Source of the DNA: Mactra quadrangularis
Taxonomy: Eukaryota > Mollusca > Bivalvia > Venerida > Mactridae
DNA: 64,000 bases
NCBI GenBank assembly: GCA_025267735.1
Contig: CM046303.1
Location: 29,798,380 to 29,862,379 of the forward strand
Direction of reading: 5' to 3'
Made by a program: the position numbers and the translations under genes. Of this stretch, positions 35,701 to 47,615 are shown one piece after another. Within the stretch, counting starts at the first letter, position 1, and every line of letters begins with the position of its first letter. Below the pieces are notes generated by a model. The model saw only the letters and a list, made by a program, of their open reading frames with translations. It had not been told where the DNA came from and searched no databases.

Positions 35701-36134
35701 ACATCGACAAACTGTGAAAAATGCCGAAACATATATTAAATTGTTTACATCAGTTTCAATTCAAAATTACAAACACATGTTCGTCATCAAACAAAAGATT
35801 AATATACCCGGTGTACATGGTAGTTTGTTACGTAATAATTTAGGATTACTACAGAAAATTAATACGATATACACACATATATGAATGGCATATAGTAACT
35901 GATTGTCACAACTAATTTATTTAATTTGTGTTAATTTGGTACACATGTGTTTGTTGTCGTCTTGAAATGAGATTTTGATTTAAAATTCGTTGTTAATGAC
36001 CAATAGGAATTTATGTTAGACAATATTTAAAAAGACCGCGGTTCACTCGGATTTTTAGGTCACAGTACGGTACACTGGTACCGGCTACCTTCCGTTACAG
36101 TTTTAATGTAGTTTGGTGAACCATTGCAGCCCTA
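32721..36134. mobile_element. DNA transposon with TAGGGCTGC ends, carrying element A1
   Basis: Ends are TAGGGCTGC (32721) and its reverse (to 36134); the target duplication is unclear. The interior matches the CAGTCTTCG elements in several blocks (AACGGGAGTCAT, GTCAACAATTAAAAAACT, GGTGTACATG and others, same order) yet the ends differ. Removing the insertion at 33803-35420 leaves about 1.8 kb. The CAGGG/TAGGG-type end suggests hAT, without proof. No transposase frame. Confidence 0.65.
33803..35420 (+). mobile_element. Helentron-like element A, copy A1
   Basis: Opens with a foldable AGCCGGATTTTTC...AAAATTCGGCT hairpin, then a GGCGGGCGGG/GGCGTCC spacer, then about eight units of roughly 160 bp (each with GCGTTAAAGTTTT, TTTCTGCCATTTA, ACAATGAT and CAACTCTACCTGGC), and a 3' end AATCCGGCTTTAATGTGG with a hairpin AATGTGG/CCACATT followed by CTTGT. 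Because the unit is nearly a multiple of three, long periodic frames appear on the minus strand (34508-34933); they are not taken as genes. Confidence 0.85.
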
Positions 36135-37072
36135 TCATTTAGCATTTAATTTATTATCAGACTATTGTAGTCATCAGACTGTTGTATAGTGTGTAAATTT
36201 TGACCCTGTTCTGATCTTTTACATTTGCTTCTAATAATTATCTACACACAATCCCGACGAAAATCAATACCATGCCTATTCTACACTTCAGCAGCGAGAG
36301 TAAAATTATACAAGTTTATTTATGTGTTACATTTCTACACATAATCCTCATGGCCACGGTGTAATCGAGCATTAATACTACATTTGTGATCAATATTTGA
36401 ATATTCTTGCATAATGTTCAGGTCGGGTCAAACTTTAGGCACAATACTACTTCCCCTGTGTGTATATGTATTGACCATGTTTTGTTTTCAGATTGTATGA
36501 AGTGGATCAATGTTCTGGTGATACTGCTGTCATATAATTTTTTCTTTTTTTTCAGCTCATGGAAGTTGATGCATGCTGTTTTAAGTTAAGTATTTATTCA
36601 AGTTGTTATATTAAAACCCTGTTATGTTATAACTTCCATTAGATTTGAAAAGTGAATAAACCCAATGGTTACGATTCAACACACTGGAAGACATTTTTAC
36701 AGTAACAGTTGACAATTGGTAAGTTTTATTTCATTTTGTTTTCTAGATATGCCATTTGTTTATAAACTTAAATATGTGTTAACTGTACATAGCACATCCA
36801 TTTGGCTAATGAATAAGTCAACTTCTTGTGGTGCGTTTAGTACAGGTATGTGCAGGAGTGTTCCAGTCTGCAGGTTCAATAAATGACTTATTCTTTATCC
36901 AATGAATGTACTTGTATGGCTTGTACATACTTTGTTTATTAGCAAATGACTTTTCTAGTTTATTTAATTAATTCTTACATTTTTTGTTGTTTAATTTACT
37001 GTATGTAATGTTTTGATTTCATTTTTGCTTGAGTGGTCCGTGTCTGACCTGAGATTTGCACCGATATTTCAG
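36135..37072. other. Stretch with exon-like acceptors, no gene called
   Basis: Two good acceptors (TTTTCAG at 36490 and TTTTTTTTCAG at 36555) are followed by short frames. In one frame the first reads CMKWINVLVILLSYNF, hydrophobic. No upstream coding exon was found. Confidence 0.35.
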
Positions 37073-37252
37073 GTCCCTGCATGCATATCCCATCCCAGCT
37101 GTCCCATCCCCCCATGGAGAGGGTTCGGTCTGTTGGGGTTTTTAAGAGCCATTGGCTTCATATCCCCCAGCTCAAGGTTCGGAATGCTTTTGATCACTAT
37201 TATTTGTATTCTTGCTGGCTTGTGGAGTTACATATTAGTTTTATCTAGTTAA
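37073..37252 (+). CDS. Candidate terminal exon with hydrophobic C-terminal tail
   Basis: After an acceptor ATATTTCAG, 59 codons run to a stop: VPACISHPSCPIPPWRG, then a linker, then a hydrophobic segment GMLLITIICILAGLWSYIL and the end VLSS. A single membrane helix right at the C-terminus is the layout of tail-anchored proteins. I do not recognise the protein, and no upstream exon was found in the window. It resembles the candidate exon at 49370 in layout (phase 0 entry, C-terminal helix), not in sequence. It could be chance. Confidence 0.3.
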   Translation, partial: VPACISHPSCPIPPWRGFGLLGFLRAIGFISPSSRFGMLLITIICILAGLWSYILVLSS

Positions 37253-37517
37253 GGTATTAATATTGTGGGGGAAATTTGGGAATTGCCATGGGAGTAGGGT
37301 TAGGTAAATGGGAGGGGGATTGGGATTTAGTTTTAGGGAAAGTTAGGGTTGTTGGTGTTGTACTTTAGAACTGAATTGGCTAAGCTTGGTCTTTACTCTG
37401 AAAAAGTGACATTGTAAGATTTACAATGAAAGTTTGCATGGGTTTTACTTTTAAAGTGTGGAAGATTATTTCTGAGCTAGCTTAGGAAATGTTGAGGTGG
37501 ATTGAAGCATACTGGAA

Positions 37518-37812
37518 GCCGCCCGGCTAGCTCAGTTGGTAGCATGCAAGTCTACTGATGGAGGGGTTGTGGGTTCAATTCCCGAGTGGGGCATACTTTC
37601 ATGGAACTTGGTCATGAAGTTATCTCTACACCCATTCTCCCTCTTACCAATGATTTTTAATTATGTAGGGCAGTTGTCAGTCACTGACGAATGTATGTGC
37701 TTAGTAGTTGGTTAACCGCTAAATTCAGAGATTTAGCCTTTCCAGGCACAGTGAGTAGGTTTATGACCTATACAATGTGTTGCTACTGGGTTAAACCCAA
37801 CTAAATAAATAT
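37518..37812 (+). mobile_element. SINE family 1, full length
   Basis: tRNA-like head GCCGCCCGGCTAGCTCAG with B box GGGTTCAATTCCC, body as at 21165, then GTATGTGCTTAGTAGTTGG, TTTAGCCTTTCCAGG, ACCTATACAATGTGTTGC and an A-rich tail (AACTAAATAAATA). This is the most complete family-1 copy in the window. A clean target duplication was not found. Confidence 0.88.
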
Positions 37813-38874
37813 GTCTACTAGTGACTTTTTTCGTCCTGAATGGCTTAACATATGTTGTTAAGCCACTGAAAATGATAATACATTGGCCATCAGCAATGAT
37901 TGTTTTTATACAATTATTAGGTACCTGTGATAATCGGTTGCAAGCTTACAGCCTGTAAATTACGTGTCAGTCATCATTTGAAAATTCCCAGTTTTTAACA
38001 TGATACATTATTGTATAACTCTCTATGGTTAGGCTTCTGATTGATGGACTTTTAAGAAGTTAATAAAAAGCATGGAGTACATTAGGGCTGTGAATAGTTG
38101 AGCAAGTGGTGATCTGATGTGTAGTGGTTCACGAAACAAACCATGAATCACAGTCACTTGTTAATAGAGATGCATACAGAATTCATGTAATAAAAAGAGT
38201 TTGTGAAGAATTACAAGTTTTTACTCTAAGGAAAACCATGTACTTTAAACATGTCTATTATCAGACGTTTTATTGGCATTTTCAGTTATAACATTTTTGT
38301 TTAAATGTGTATCAATCGAATTTTGACACAAGACTGTTCGGTCCATACATTAATTTAGGTTAACATTAGAAGTGTGACTCGTTTATAGTTGTAATTAATT
38401 TAAAAATGTTCCTTCATTTTCTAAAAATAGATCTATTGAGATCTGACAATTTCAGACGTGACGAATATTCGTACTCAATTTTCTGGTCGGGATTGCAAAT
38501 GTCCGAGAACTTCGATACTCGTTGCAACCCTAGTGTACATGTTAAATAAATGAATGATATGTTGTTACTTAGAACAGAACAGAACAGTACAGTTAATTTA
38601 TTCAGAAAATTTTGTACATGTACAATAATCTAGTAATGTATAAATAAGAATTTTGTCCAGAATATGAACTTAACAATACAACTTGATTGTTATACACATA
38701 GTCAAACTATAATATGAAACCACTTTATTCAGAAATTAAGATGATAAAATTACACATTACGTATTTTAGTTTTCATTTTGACAGCTTTCTTAGTAGACTT
38801 TAAGACTTTAATAATAGTAATCAAACTAATTAAAACTGTAAGAATGTTTTTTAGCTGTACTTTTCATCAGTCCA
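37813..38874. other. AT-rich stretch; possible LINE tail
   Basis: No gene. At 38569-38590 the pentamer AGAAC is repeated (AGAACAGAACAGAACAG) ahead of TTAATTTATTCAG, which, read on the minus strand, is like the 3' tail of a CR1/L2-type LINE. No protein-coding remnant follows. Confidence 0.35.
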
Positions 38875-39098
38875 GTGTCGTTAACAATTGCGTTTAAATT
38901 TTCAATTCAGCATATATCTCTGCTATTTATTGTCAAATCTTTATGGAACTTCATACAATGATAACATACCATGCCACTTCAGAATTAGAAATTAAACACA
39001 ACTCTACCTGGCTTTATTATGGATTATTTCCCTTTGTAATTTTTGCATTAAAGTTTTTAAATCCGGCTTTAATGTGGTTTCTACATTACATTTCTTGT
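38875..39098 (+). mobile_element. Helentron-like element A, copy A6, 5'-truncated
   Basis: Starts in the first tandem unit (GTGTCGTTAACAATTGCG), carries roughly one unit and ends with the family 3' hairpin AATGTGG...ACATT and CTTGT. Confidence 0.75.
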
Positions 39099-40313
39099 TT
39101 ATCAATGACATGTTTAAAGATATGACAAAGATCTTATGGCAAGATATTTTTCATTTATTCTAAATATAGCTTCTGTTGTCACCTTAGGTAATAGATACTC
39201 TATATCGCACGTTTGTGGTTCTTTTTGTTCTTGTAGGTTTCTGTCTTCAATTGAGGTAACATAACATGGCAGGTTTTTGTTCCTTATTCTTGTTGTTTCT
39301 TCAATAAAAATGACCTGATTAAATCAGTAATATGCTGTTCATGCATTAGCTTATTCACCTACTTAGTGGGTTGTTAATGTTGCCAGTCATGATGTAGTAA
39401 ATTAGTAATAGCATGCTTGACCTGGACAGTTTAAACACTTTAAGATAGTGGCAATTATAGTATTTCCCCTGTGTAGGCAAACCTTTCTCGGTCTCTTTTT
39501 GGAATGATTCAAGCAAGCTCAAATTAATAAACCATGTTGGCTTCTGTATCAATTCAGAAAAATACATAAATGGTAAACTATTATTCAGTTGTTATTTTCA
39601 TGCATTGTTTGTTTTCTATTTGGAATTTTATTTAAAAAAATGTTCAAAATACAAAAAGTGATAGCAGTTCATTAAATTTTACTATAAAATGGATCAATTA
39701 TATATCATGAAAACATTGGACTGTTTTAGAAAACATGATGATTCTGCTGTAAAATAAGCCTTTGAAGTTAACAACTTATCATTGTCAAAGCAAGTCATCA
39801 GAAATGTAATGTTGTACTATTGCCAAGATTTATTGCTTGCTTGTGCTTTGTTTGACATTGTTTAAATTTATTAGAAATTAGACGCATCACCCTAAGGATT
39901 AATTTTAACTCAATTTGAATAAGTCTTGTTGAAAATTATGTAGTCATTAAAACTGTCAACTTGGCATCATTTTTTTAAATTTCTATGACAATACAAAGTA
40001 TAAAAAAGCTTGGTAAAATGTCTAAATGGTTCACTAACTTTTGAACATACAATAATGATTTATACTCTTACCTTCTCTTCAATAGATCTAACAACATATG
40101 TCATTGTGCAAAATGAGAACATGTTTTTGGAATGTTTCTTTTATATTTTAGGAATTAATGAGGCTTCTTAATAAGATTACTTTTTTCTTTTTTTAGATAC
40201 ATGTAATTAGTGCTAATGATGCTTGATAATGATGTTCTAAGTATATATTTAATATATTTGTTAGTAAATGAAGATGCAAATATATATTAATTAATCAATA
40301 AACATGAATATCA

Positions 40314-40520
40314 ATAATTCTGAGCAATCTAGTGAAGGACCCATGTTTATGGGGGATAGCTAGATCGGGATTTTACTTTGATAAACTCATAATTCTGAGC
40401 AATCTAGTGAAGGACCCATGTTTATGGGGGGATAGCTAGATCGGGATTAGAGTTAAAAACATAATTCTGAGCAATCTAGTGAAGGACCCATGTTTATGGG
40501 GGGATAGCTAGATCAGAATT
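40314..40520 (+). repeat. Tandem repeat, three copies of a 72-75-bp hairpin-prone unit
   Basis: Three units begin at 40314, 40389 and 40461. The shared part (ATAATTCTGAGCAATCTAG...GGACCCATGTTTATGG...GATAGCTAGATC) is almost identical in all three, with only the linkers differing. The start AATTCTGA...ATCTAG is inverted at the end (CTAGATC..AATT), so each unit can fold back. Near identity implies recent amplification or selection. No known family. Confidence 0.88.
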
Positions 40521-40528
40521 AGCTATTA

Positions 40529-40660
40529 AGTACCATATAAAAATGTGCTATTTACCATGCACAAAAGAATGTGGACATTAGGATCATAGAACTAGTACCA
40601 TATAAAAATGTGCTATTTATCATGCACAAAAGAATATGGACATTAGGATCATAGAACTAA
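40529..40660 (+). repeat. Tandem repeat, two copies of a 65-bp unit
   Basis: Two units begin at 40529 and 40594 (AGTACCATATAAAAATGTGC ... GGACATTAGGATCATAGAAC). They differ at only two positions. The array starts 9 bases after the preceding three-copy array but has an unrelated sequence. Confidence 0.88.
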
Positions 40661-40975
40661 GTCTGGCTAGGGTGCTAATTACATGCATAAAGTCGAATTT
40701 GAATATTGAAAAACCTTGGTTTGCTTGTATTATGATTATATTAATGACTGATAAAATGTACTATGACTTTTGTTGTTGTTTACATGAAAAGTGAAGGTAT
40801 TTGATGTAGATCATTGATTAATATAGCAATAATTTGCTTACTATGAATTACTGAAATTGTACTTTCAGATTTGTTTATAAAAACTAGCTTTTTTATTATT
40901 TGTACTGCATATAGAAGTTGTCATGATGGTTTAAAGTAACATGTTTTGTGACTGATGATTTAACTTGACTTTATT

Positions 40976-43096
40976 AGCCGGATTTTTCAACGAAAAAATT
41001 CGGCTAATAGTTTGGCGAACACGGGCGGGCGGATGGGCGGGCGGGCGGGCGGGCGGGTGGGCGGGCGGGCGGGCGTCCGGTGTCGTTAACAATTGCGTTA
41101 AAGTTTTTAATGTACCTTATATTTCTGCCATTTATAGTCAGATCTCTACAAAACTTTATACGATGATAACATACCATGTGATGAACAGAATAAGACAATA
41201 ACCGCAACTCTACCTGGCTTTATTATGGATTATTGCCCTTTGTAATTTTGGGTGTCTGGTGTCGTTAACATTTGCGTTAAAGTTTTTAATTTGGCATTTT
41301 TTTCTGCCATTTATTGTCAGATCTTTACGAAACTTCATGCAATGATAACATACCATGAGATGAACAGATTAAGACAGTAACCACAACTCTACCTGGCTAA
41401 ATAATGGATTATTTCCCTTTGTTTTTTTGCGTTAAAGTTTTCAAAATGTTGGATATCTCTGCCATTTATGGTTAGATGTTTATAAAATTTCATAAAATTA
41501 TTAATTACCATCTGTTACAAACAATTAGACAGTAACCACAACTCTACCTGGCTTAAAAATGGATTATTTCCCTTTGTTTTTTTTGCGTTAAAGTTTTAAA
41601 GTTGTTGGATATCACTGCCATTTCTGGTTAGATGTTTACGAAATTTCATACAATGATTACATACCATCTGTTGAAAAGAATTAGATAGTAATGGCAACTC
41701 TACCTGGCCTAATAATGGATTATTTCCCTTTGTTTTTTTTGCGTTAAAGTTTTCAAATTGTTGGATATCTCTGCCATTTATGGTTAGATGTTTATAAAAT
41801 TTCATAAAATTATTAATTACCATCTGTTACAAACAATTAGACAGTAACCACAACTCTACCTGGCTTAAAAATGGATTATTTCCCTTTGTTTTTTTTGCGT
41901 TAAAGTTTTAAAGTTGTTGGATATCACTGCCATTTCTGGTTAGATGTTTACGAAATTTCATACAATGATTACATACCATCTGTTGAAAAGAATTAGATAG
42001 TAATGGCAACTCTACCTGGCCTAATAATGGATTATTTCCCTTTGTTTTTTTTGCGTTAAAATTTTCAAATTGTTGGATATCTCTGCCATTTATGGTTAGA
42101 TGTTTACGAAATTTCATACAATGATTACATACCATCTGTTTAAAAGAATTAGATAGTAATGGCAACTCTACCTGGCGTAATAATGGATTATTTCCCTTTG
42201 GTTTTTTTTGCGTTAAAGTTTTCAAATTGTTGGATATCACTGCCATTTATGGTTAGATGTTTATGAAATTTCATACAATGATTACATACCATCTGTTGAA
42301 AAGAATTAGATAGTAATGGCAACTCTACCTGGCTTAATAATGGATTATTACCCTTTGTTTTTTTGCGTTAATTTTTTCAAATTGTTGGATATCTTTGCCA
42401 TTTATGGTTAGATGTTTATGAAATTTCATACAATGATTACATATCATCTGTTGAAAAAGAATTAGACAGTAACCACAACTCTACCTGGCTTAAAAATGGA
42501 TTATTTCCCTTTGTTATTTTTGTGTTAAAGCTTTCAAATTGTTGGGTATCTTTGCCATTTATGGTTAGATTATTGTGAAATTTCATACTATGATTACATA
42601 CCATCTGTTGAAATAATTAGACAGTAACGGCAACTCTACTTGGCTTAAATATAGATTATTTCCCTTTGCATTTTGTATGTTAAAGTTTACAGTATGTTGG
42701 ATCTCTCCAATAGCAAGTATTTTGGCATTTTCAAGTCATATTTTCCCGCCATTTTGTTTCAACAATTTCACCATTTGCCATACAAGGTTTTTTTAAACAA
42801 AATTCTCTCTCCAATTTCATATCATTAGCTTTGCATTATTTTCATCCATAGTTTTCATGTCTTATGCCATCTTAGTCAAATACCAACAAAATACTAAGAA
42901 AAGGTACAATAGGACATATATACATGTATAGTTAATGAAACTCTTTATTCCTTTAAGATTAATTATTGCCCTTTGTATTCCTTCTGATAAGCAATATATT
43001 AAATGACTTTCTTTTGTAACAACATAAACTTGTTCTCAATGTTCCCATATGCAGAAAAATCCGGCTTTAATGTGGCTCCCACATTATCTTTCTTGT
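40976..43096 (+). mobile_element. Helentron-like element A, copy A2 (longest)
   Basis: Same plan as A1: the AGCCGGATTTTTC hairpin start, a GGCGGGCGGG spacer of about 60 bases, about ten units of roughly 160 bp, and the AATGTGG/CCACATT hairpin and CTTGT end. Units 41595-41760 and 41907-42065 are near-identical, as are their neighbours, indicating a recent duplication of a two-unit block. The periodic minus-strand frames (41596-41823, 41908-42246) follow from the unit length. Confidence 0.87.
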
Positions 43097-43130
43097 ATTT
43101 ATTAGTATGATGTTATTATCAGTCAGATAT

Positions 43131-43411
43131 TTCAAGGAAAAAATTCGGCAAATAGTTTGGCGAAACAGAGACGGGCGGTTGGGCGTCCGGTGTCGTTAAC
43201 AATTGCGTTAAAGTTTTCAATTTAGCTGATATTTTTTGTCATTTATTGTCAGATCTTTATGACACTTTATACAATGATAACATACCATGTGATGAACAGA
43301 ATTAGAAAGTAACAACAACTCCAACTCGCTTTATTATAGATTATTTCCCTTTGTGATTTTTATGTTAAAGATTTAAATCTGGCTTTAATGTGTCCACATT
43401 ACATTTCTTGT
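43131..43411 (+). mobile_element. Helentron-like element A, copy A3 (short)
   Basis: Begins with a degraded hairpin (AAAATTCGGCAAATAG), a short GGGCG spacer, a single tandem unit and the 3' AATGTG/CACATT hairpin with CTTGT. It starts about 35 bases after copy A2. Confidence 0.78.
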
Positions 43412-43776
43412 TGTATCATGCATTCAGAATGTATTCTAAATATTGTGTTGTATTTTTTTTATTTTTGAAATACATGATAAAATTGGGCGTACCGACAATG
43501 TAAATGATAATATTTTCCTAGTTATTTTCTATTTTTATAATAAACATTTTTTTGTCAACTGGGTTGTGTAAAAATGATGTTTTTATAGTATACAGTGTAT
43601 AATATATATTTTTTGTTGTAATGAAATAATTTAAACCACTTTTAAACTTCTTAAATAGTTAATGCATTTGAATAATTTTACTTTTCCAATGTATTTTTCT
43701 GCGCAGTTAATAATGCAATTAAGTTTTCAGAATATTCCAATGTTTTCTGACTGATTTTTGATCAGCTGAAGTTTTT

Positions 43777-44086
43777 AGTCGGATTTTTCAAACGAAAAAA
43801 TACAGCTATTAGTTTAGCAAAACACGGGCAGGCTTGGGCGGTCAGGCAACTGGTGTTGTTAATAATTGTGATCTATTTTTTTCTTTACCATATATTTCTG
43901 CCAATTACAGTCAGATCTTTATGAAACTTCATACAATGATAACAGTCCATGTGATGAACAGAATTAGAAAGTAACCACAGCTCTACCTGCTTCTATTATG
44001 GATTACTTCCCTTTGTAATTTTTGCATTAAAGTTTTTAAATCCAGCTTTATTTGTATTAATGTGGTTTCCACATTACATCTCTTGT
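43777..44086 (+). mobile_element. Helentron-like element A, copy A4 (short)
   Basis: Starts AGTCGGATTTTTC after a T run, has a GGGCAGG.. spacer, one unit and an AATGTGG/CCACATT hairpin with CTCTTGT. It is more diverged than A1 and A2. Confidence 0.78.
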
Positions 44087-45382
44087 TATAATAACATTAA
44101 TTGATTTGGCTTTCTTTATAGCTATATTTGAACTAGATATTAAACAAAAAACAACTGTGACTACAGTATTATTTTTGTTGGTTAGAAATTTCATTTAAGG
44201 CTCATTCTTTCTAAAGCAGGATATATCCTTTCTTGAAAATGTGACAAAACCTGTTCAGAAACTATTGACCTCTTAGCCAAAACTATAGAACTGATTAGAA
44301 TACTGTACAGGAAAAAACATGATTTTGTAAGAACAGGTATGAATTTCTAATAAATTGCCTCTCCTCTTGTAAAACAATACCCTGAACAGTTGAACTTCTT
44401 TTAATATTATTGTAAACCAGGTTGACTTATGAAGAACAATGAGGGTGTGTAGTTTCAAATTATTAGTTATTTATCAACATAAAATACAGCCTGAAAATAA
44501 AATTGCATTACATTCAAAACATATTCAATAAAACAAATAAAAAATACAAGAAATCTACGTGTACAGTAGCTCTATCAATAATATAAAAGTATTAAATTCT
44601 AATGAGCGAACATGATATCTTATACTCTAAATTCGCAACAAATACCACCAACGATATCAAAAATGTTGTAATTAAAGCAACATTGTAACAGTACCGAACG
44701 TTTGGTTAAACCTAAAACAAACCTGAAGTAAAAATATATAAATTACAATGTTTCCGTAAAAATACAAGATCTGAAATAAATTTAACTCACCAGGCTAAAA
44801 TGATTCCATTGATAATAATCATAGACAACGCCAATAATACTATCCTAAACATACGAGTGAACCCAAAATGAGAAATGACAGTAAAACAATGAATATGTGT
44901 ACTTAAATAGGCAATATTCGCGCCAACTGCACAGAATGTGACAGATTTCACTGAATACATAAAATCCTTACATTACTTCTATAACCCGTGATAAAAGTAA
45001 GATCTAACTAAATCCCTAGATACCAGAGAACTGTCAGTTTATTTCTACAATAAAAATAGCTACGCACGTAAATTCAACAATTCCCGTGCAGTACACTGAT
45101 ATGAACTTTAAAAGTTTAAATACAGTTACACTACGTTATGCATAAACCAATAACTAATAAATTAACTACATAATTTTATGGCTATCTACATCTGTACACA
45201 ATATATATACACCAATAACTAAAACCTGGGTAACATTATTTATAAATGAATGCTTGTTGTAAATTAATCATTCAATTACTGTTATTCCCCACCTGAGAAT
45301 TTACAAAACAAGTATATTATTGCAGGCCCACATCAGTTTGTAAGCATCCGCTATATCTCTTTGCTCTGCTATTCAAGTTTTT
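44087..45382. other. AT-rich stretch without recognisable features
   Basis: No gene, repeat end or exon-like frame that I can support. Confidence 0.5.
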
Positions 45383-45625
45383 AGCCGGATTTTTCAACGG
45401 GGGTCTGTTGTCAATAACAATTGCGTTAAAGTTTTTCTTTAACATATACTTCTGCCATTTATTGTCATCTTTATGAAACTTAATACAATGATAGCATATG
45501 ATGTGATGAACAGAGTTAGAAAAAAAACACAAGTCTACCTGACTTTATTATTGAGTATTCCCCTTTGTAATTTTTGCATTTAAGTTTTTAAATCCATAAT
45601 GTGGTTTGCACATTACATTTCTTGT
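45383..45625 (+). mobile_element. Helentron-like element A, copy A5 (short, spacer deleted)
   Basis: Starts AGCCGGATTTTTC, but the second arm of the 5' hairpin and the GC-rich spacer are mostly gone. One unit, then the 3' end AATGTGG.. and CTTGT. Confidence 0.75.
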
Positions 45626-45841
45626 TTGAAGTTTAAGTTTGGTATAGTTTAGTTTGGGGATGAGAGTATGGCAAACACTAATTTTTGGCCTGGTAATTGA
45701 CTTTTTGGATGGGGTCTATACATAAGAAAGGGGGTATTTTCTGATAGAAGGTGGGAATTTTTATTATGTAATTAAACCTGGGAGGATGTTAATTGGGGAT
45801 TATTAAGACTCAGATAATGTTTGTTTGCTTTTGTTGGGATG

Positions 45842-46050
45842 GTCGTCAGTCAACCTACTCACTGTTCCTGGAAAGGCTGACTTTGGATTTAGCTGTTACC
45901 CAACTATGTACTGCCCTACATAATTGAGAATCATTTGTAGGATGGGAGAATGGCCGTAGAAAATTTCATGACCAAGCTCTGCGAAAGTATGCCCCATCTG
46001 GGAATCAAACCCATGACCCCTCATGCTATCGACTGAGCTAGCCGGGCGAC
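45842..46050 (-). mobile_element. SINE family 1, minus orientation
   Basis: Minus-strand copy: tRNA-like head GCCCGGCTAGCTCAGTCG with B box GGGTTTGATTCCC, then the family body as far as the TTTCCAGGAACAGTGAG segment. The 3' tail is missing. Confidence 0.82.
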
Positions 46051-46532
46051 TTAGACTCAGATAATGTCTTGATTAAGCAGTTTACTGGGGTTTTGCAATG
46101 TTAATGCCCATGGTTTCTCAGGTGTAGGTTTGAGTTCAATGCTTAGAAGAGTGATAAATTGGGGGGGGGGTCAGGGGGGAGACTTGTCTTTGGGGGTGTT
46201 GATACATTTGTCTTAATTAGGTAAAACAACTTTTCATGCAAGTCAGCCATCTTGGAATAATAGTGATCAGGGACTTCCTATAGCCTTGATGTATAGGTGG
46301 GAATGGTAGCGGAAATGGCCGCCCTAAACAGACCACTAACCCCCATGGTGTAAAATTTCCTGCCCATGCCCCTCCCCTGTCCCTGATGCATGCTTGTCCG
46401 TGCTCCATGTCTATTCTAATTTCTTTCCTTTTCAGCATTTTGTTTTGTTATATTTTTATGTTTCCTTAGCTATAATGTCATTTTACAAAATGTTTCTGTC
46501 TGGTTTCTCGTCTCGTGTTCTGTTTATTTCAG

Positions 46533-46556
46533 GTTGTGACTGATGTTTACGGATGA
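46533..46556 (+). CDS. Candidate short terminal exon, soluble tail a
   Basis: After TTTATTTCAG, seven codons VVTDVYG then TGA in phase 0. The acceptor tract and following bases resemble those at 47124. Coding status is speculative; the value lies in the resemblance. Confidence 0.2.
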   Translation, partial: VVTDVYG

Positions 46557-47123
46557 AGAAAACTAGAGAAGACTAGAAAACTCCTGACGATTGTTCTTAG
46601 TAAAAATCAGACAACTTCATCCCAGACAAACATTCAATGGGTCATATTACAAAACTCTTTCAGCAAAAATCTTCGAAAATCCGATTAAAAAAATAATAAA
46701 ATGTTATTTGTATTAAATATAAAAAGTATAATGAATATATAATAGCTTTGGTCTATACCTTTTGAATGTAGTATTGAAGTTTATTTAAATATTTGGGAAA
46801 AACTCACAAAGCATTGATGAAAATTTTATTTTAATTGTCTGACCAATTGATTTTTGTTGTAAGATCTTTGGTATCATGACCACGGCCTTATGTGGATAAG
46901 CACCGAGTTCCAGTATCCAAAATATGACTTTAACCATTTGACCTCAATTATGGATCAAATATGTCTTCAATAGAATATGACCCGAACCAGGAACTTCTTT
47001 GTTTCCAATGTCAAATTTTGACTTTTTATTTTATAACCAACCTTACTGTAAATTTTGATTGAATGAAAGCATAATTATGACATTTTGTGTTCGGTTTGTT
47101 GTCCCGTATGTTTTATATTTTAG

Positions 47124-47189
47124 GCTGCGACTTGTGTCTATGGATCAAAATCTAATAAGGAAAGGAGAAACTCTTTGAGTTTGTTTTAA
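47124..47189 (+). CDS. Candidate short terminal exon, soluble tail b
   Basis: After TATATTTTAG, AATCVYGSKSNKERRNSLSL then F and a stop, phase 0. It shares the start (xxTxVYG) and the pyrimidine-tract pattern with 46533, so the two look like a duplicated block. No upstream exon is known. Confidence 0.22.
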   Translation, partial: AATCVYGSKSNKERRNSLSLF

Positions 47190-47336
47190 AAGTAAATGGA
47201 AACATCAAGTTTAGATTTAAAAGATTCCCGTGGTAAGGAATAGAGATTATTTTATCAATTAGCATGTATGTTTATACAGAATCATCAGATTTCTCAATTA
47301 CTTATTGTTAGCGACATAACTGAACCTTAAAGATAA

Positions 47337-47615
47337 CCTGGGTCAATAACGCAGTTGGTAGCGTGCCAGGACTTGGAATCTTGTGTACTGAAGGGGGTAT
47401 GGGTTGGAATCCCACCCAGGGATGTTATACCCTTCCATGAAAATTTGGCAATAACGTCAATTTTCCTCCATTCATATGATAAATGGAGAAGTTTCCAGCC
47501 TTGTTGAAAGGTAGGTGAGTGCTGGTTATAGACAAGGGTCCAGGAAAGCTAGGTTAGGTGTGCTGGACTCTGTAAAATGACCTAAATTGTGACACAGCGT
47601 TAAGCTTAGTAAAAA
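47337..47615 (+). mobile_element. SINE family 2, full length, diverged
   Basis: Head CCTGGGTCAATAACGCAGTT, B box GGTTGGAATCCC (one change from consensus), full body and end ...CAGCGTTAAGC. No target duplication was identified. Confidence 0.82.

Noticed and set aside
40314..40660. CRISPR-like array
   Set aside because: Only three and two units, unit lengths of 65-75 bases without true spacers, in an animal genome.
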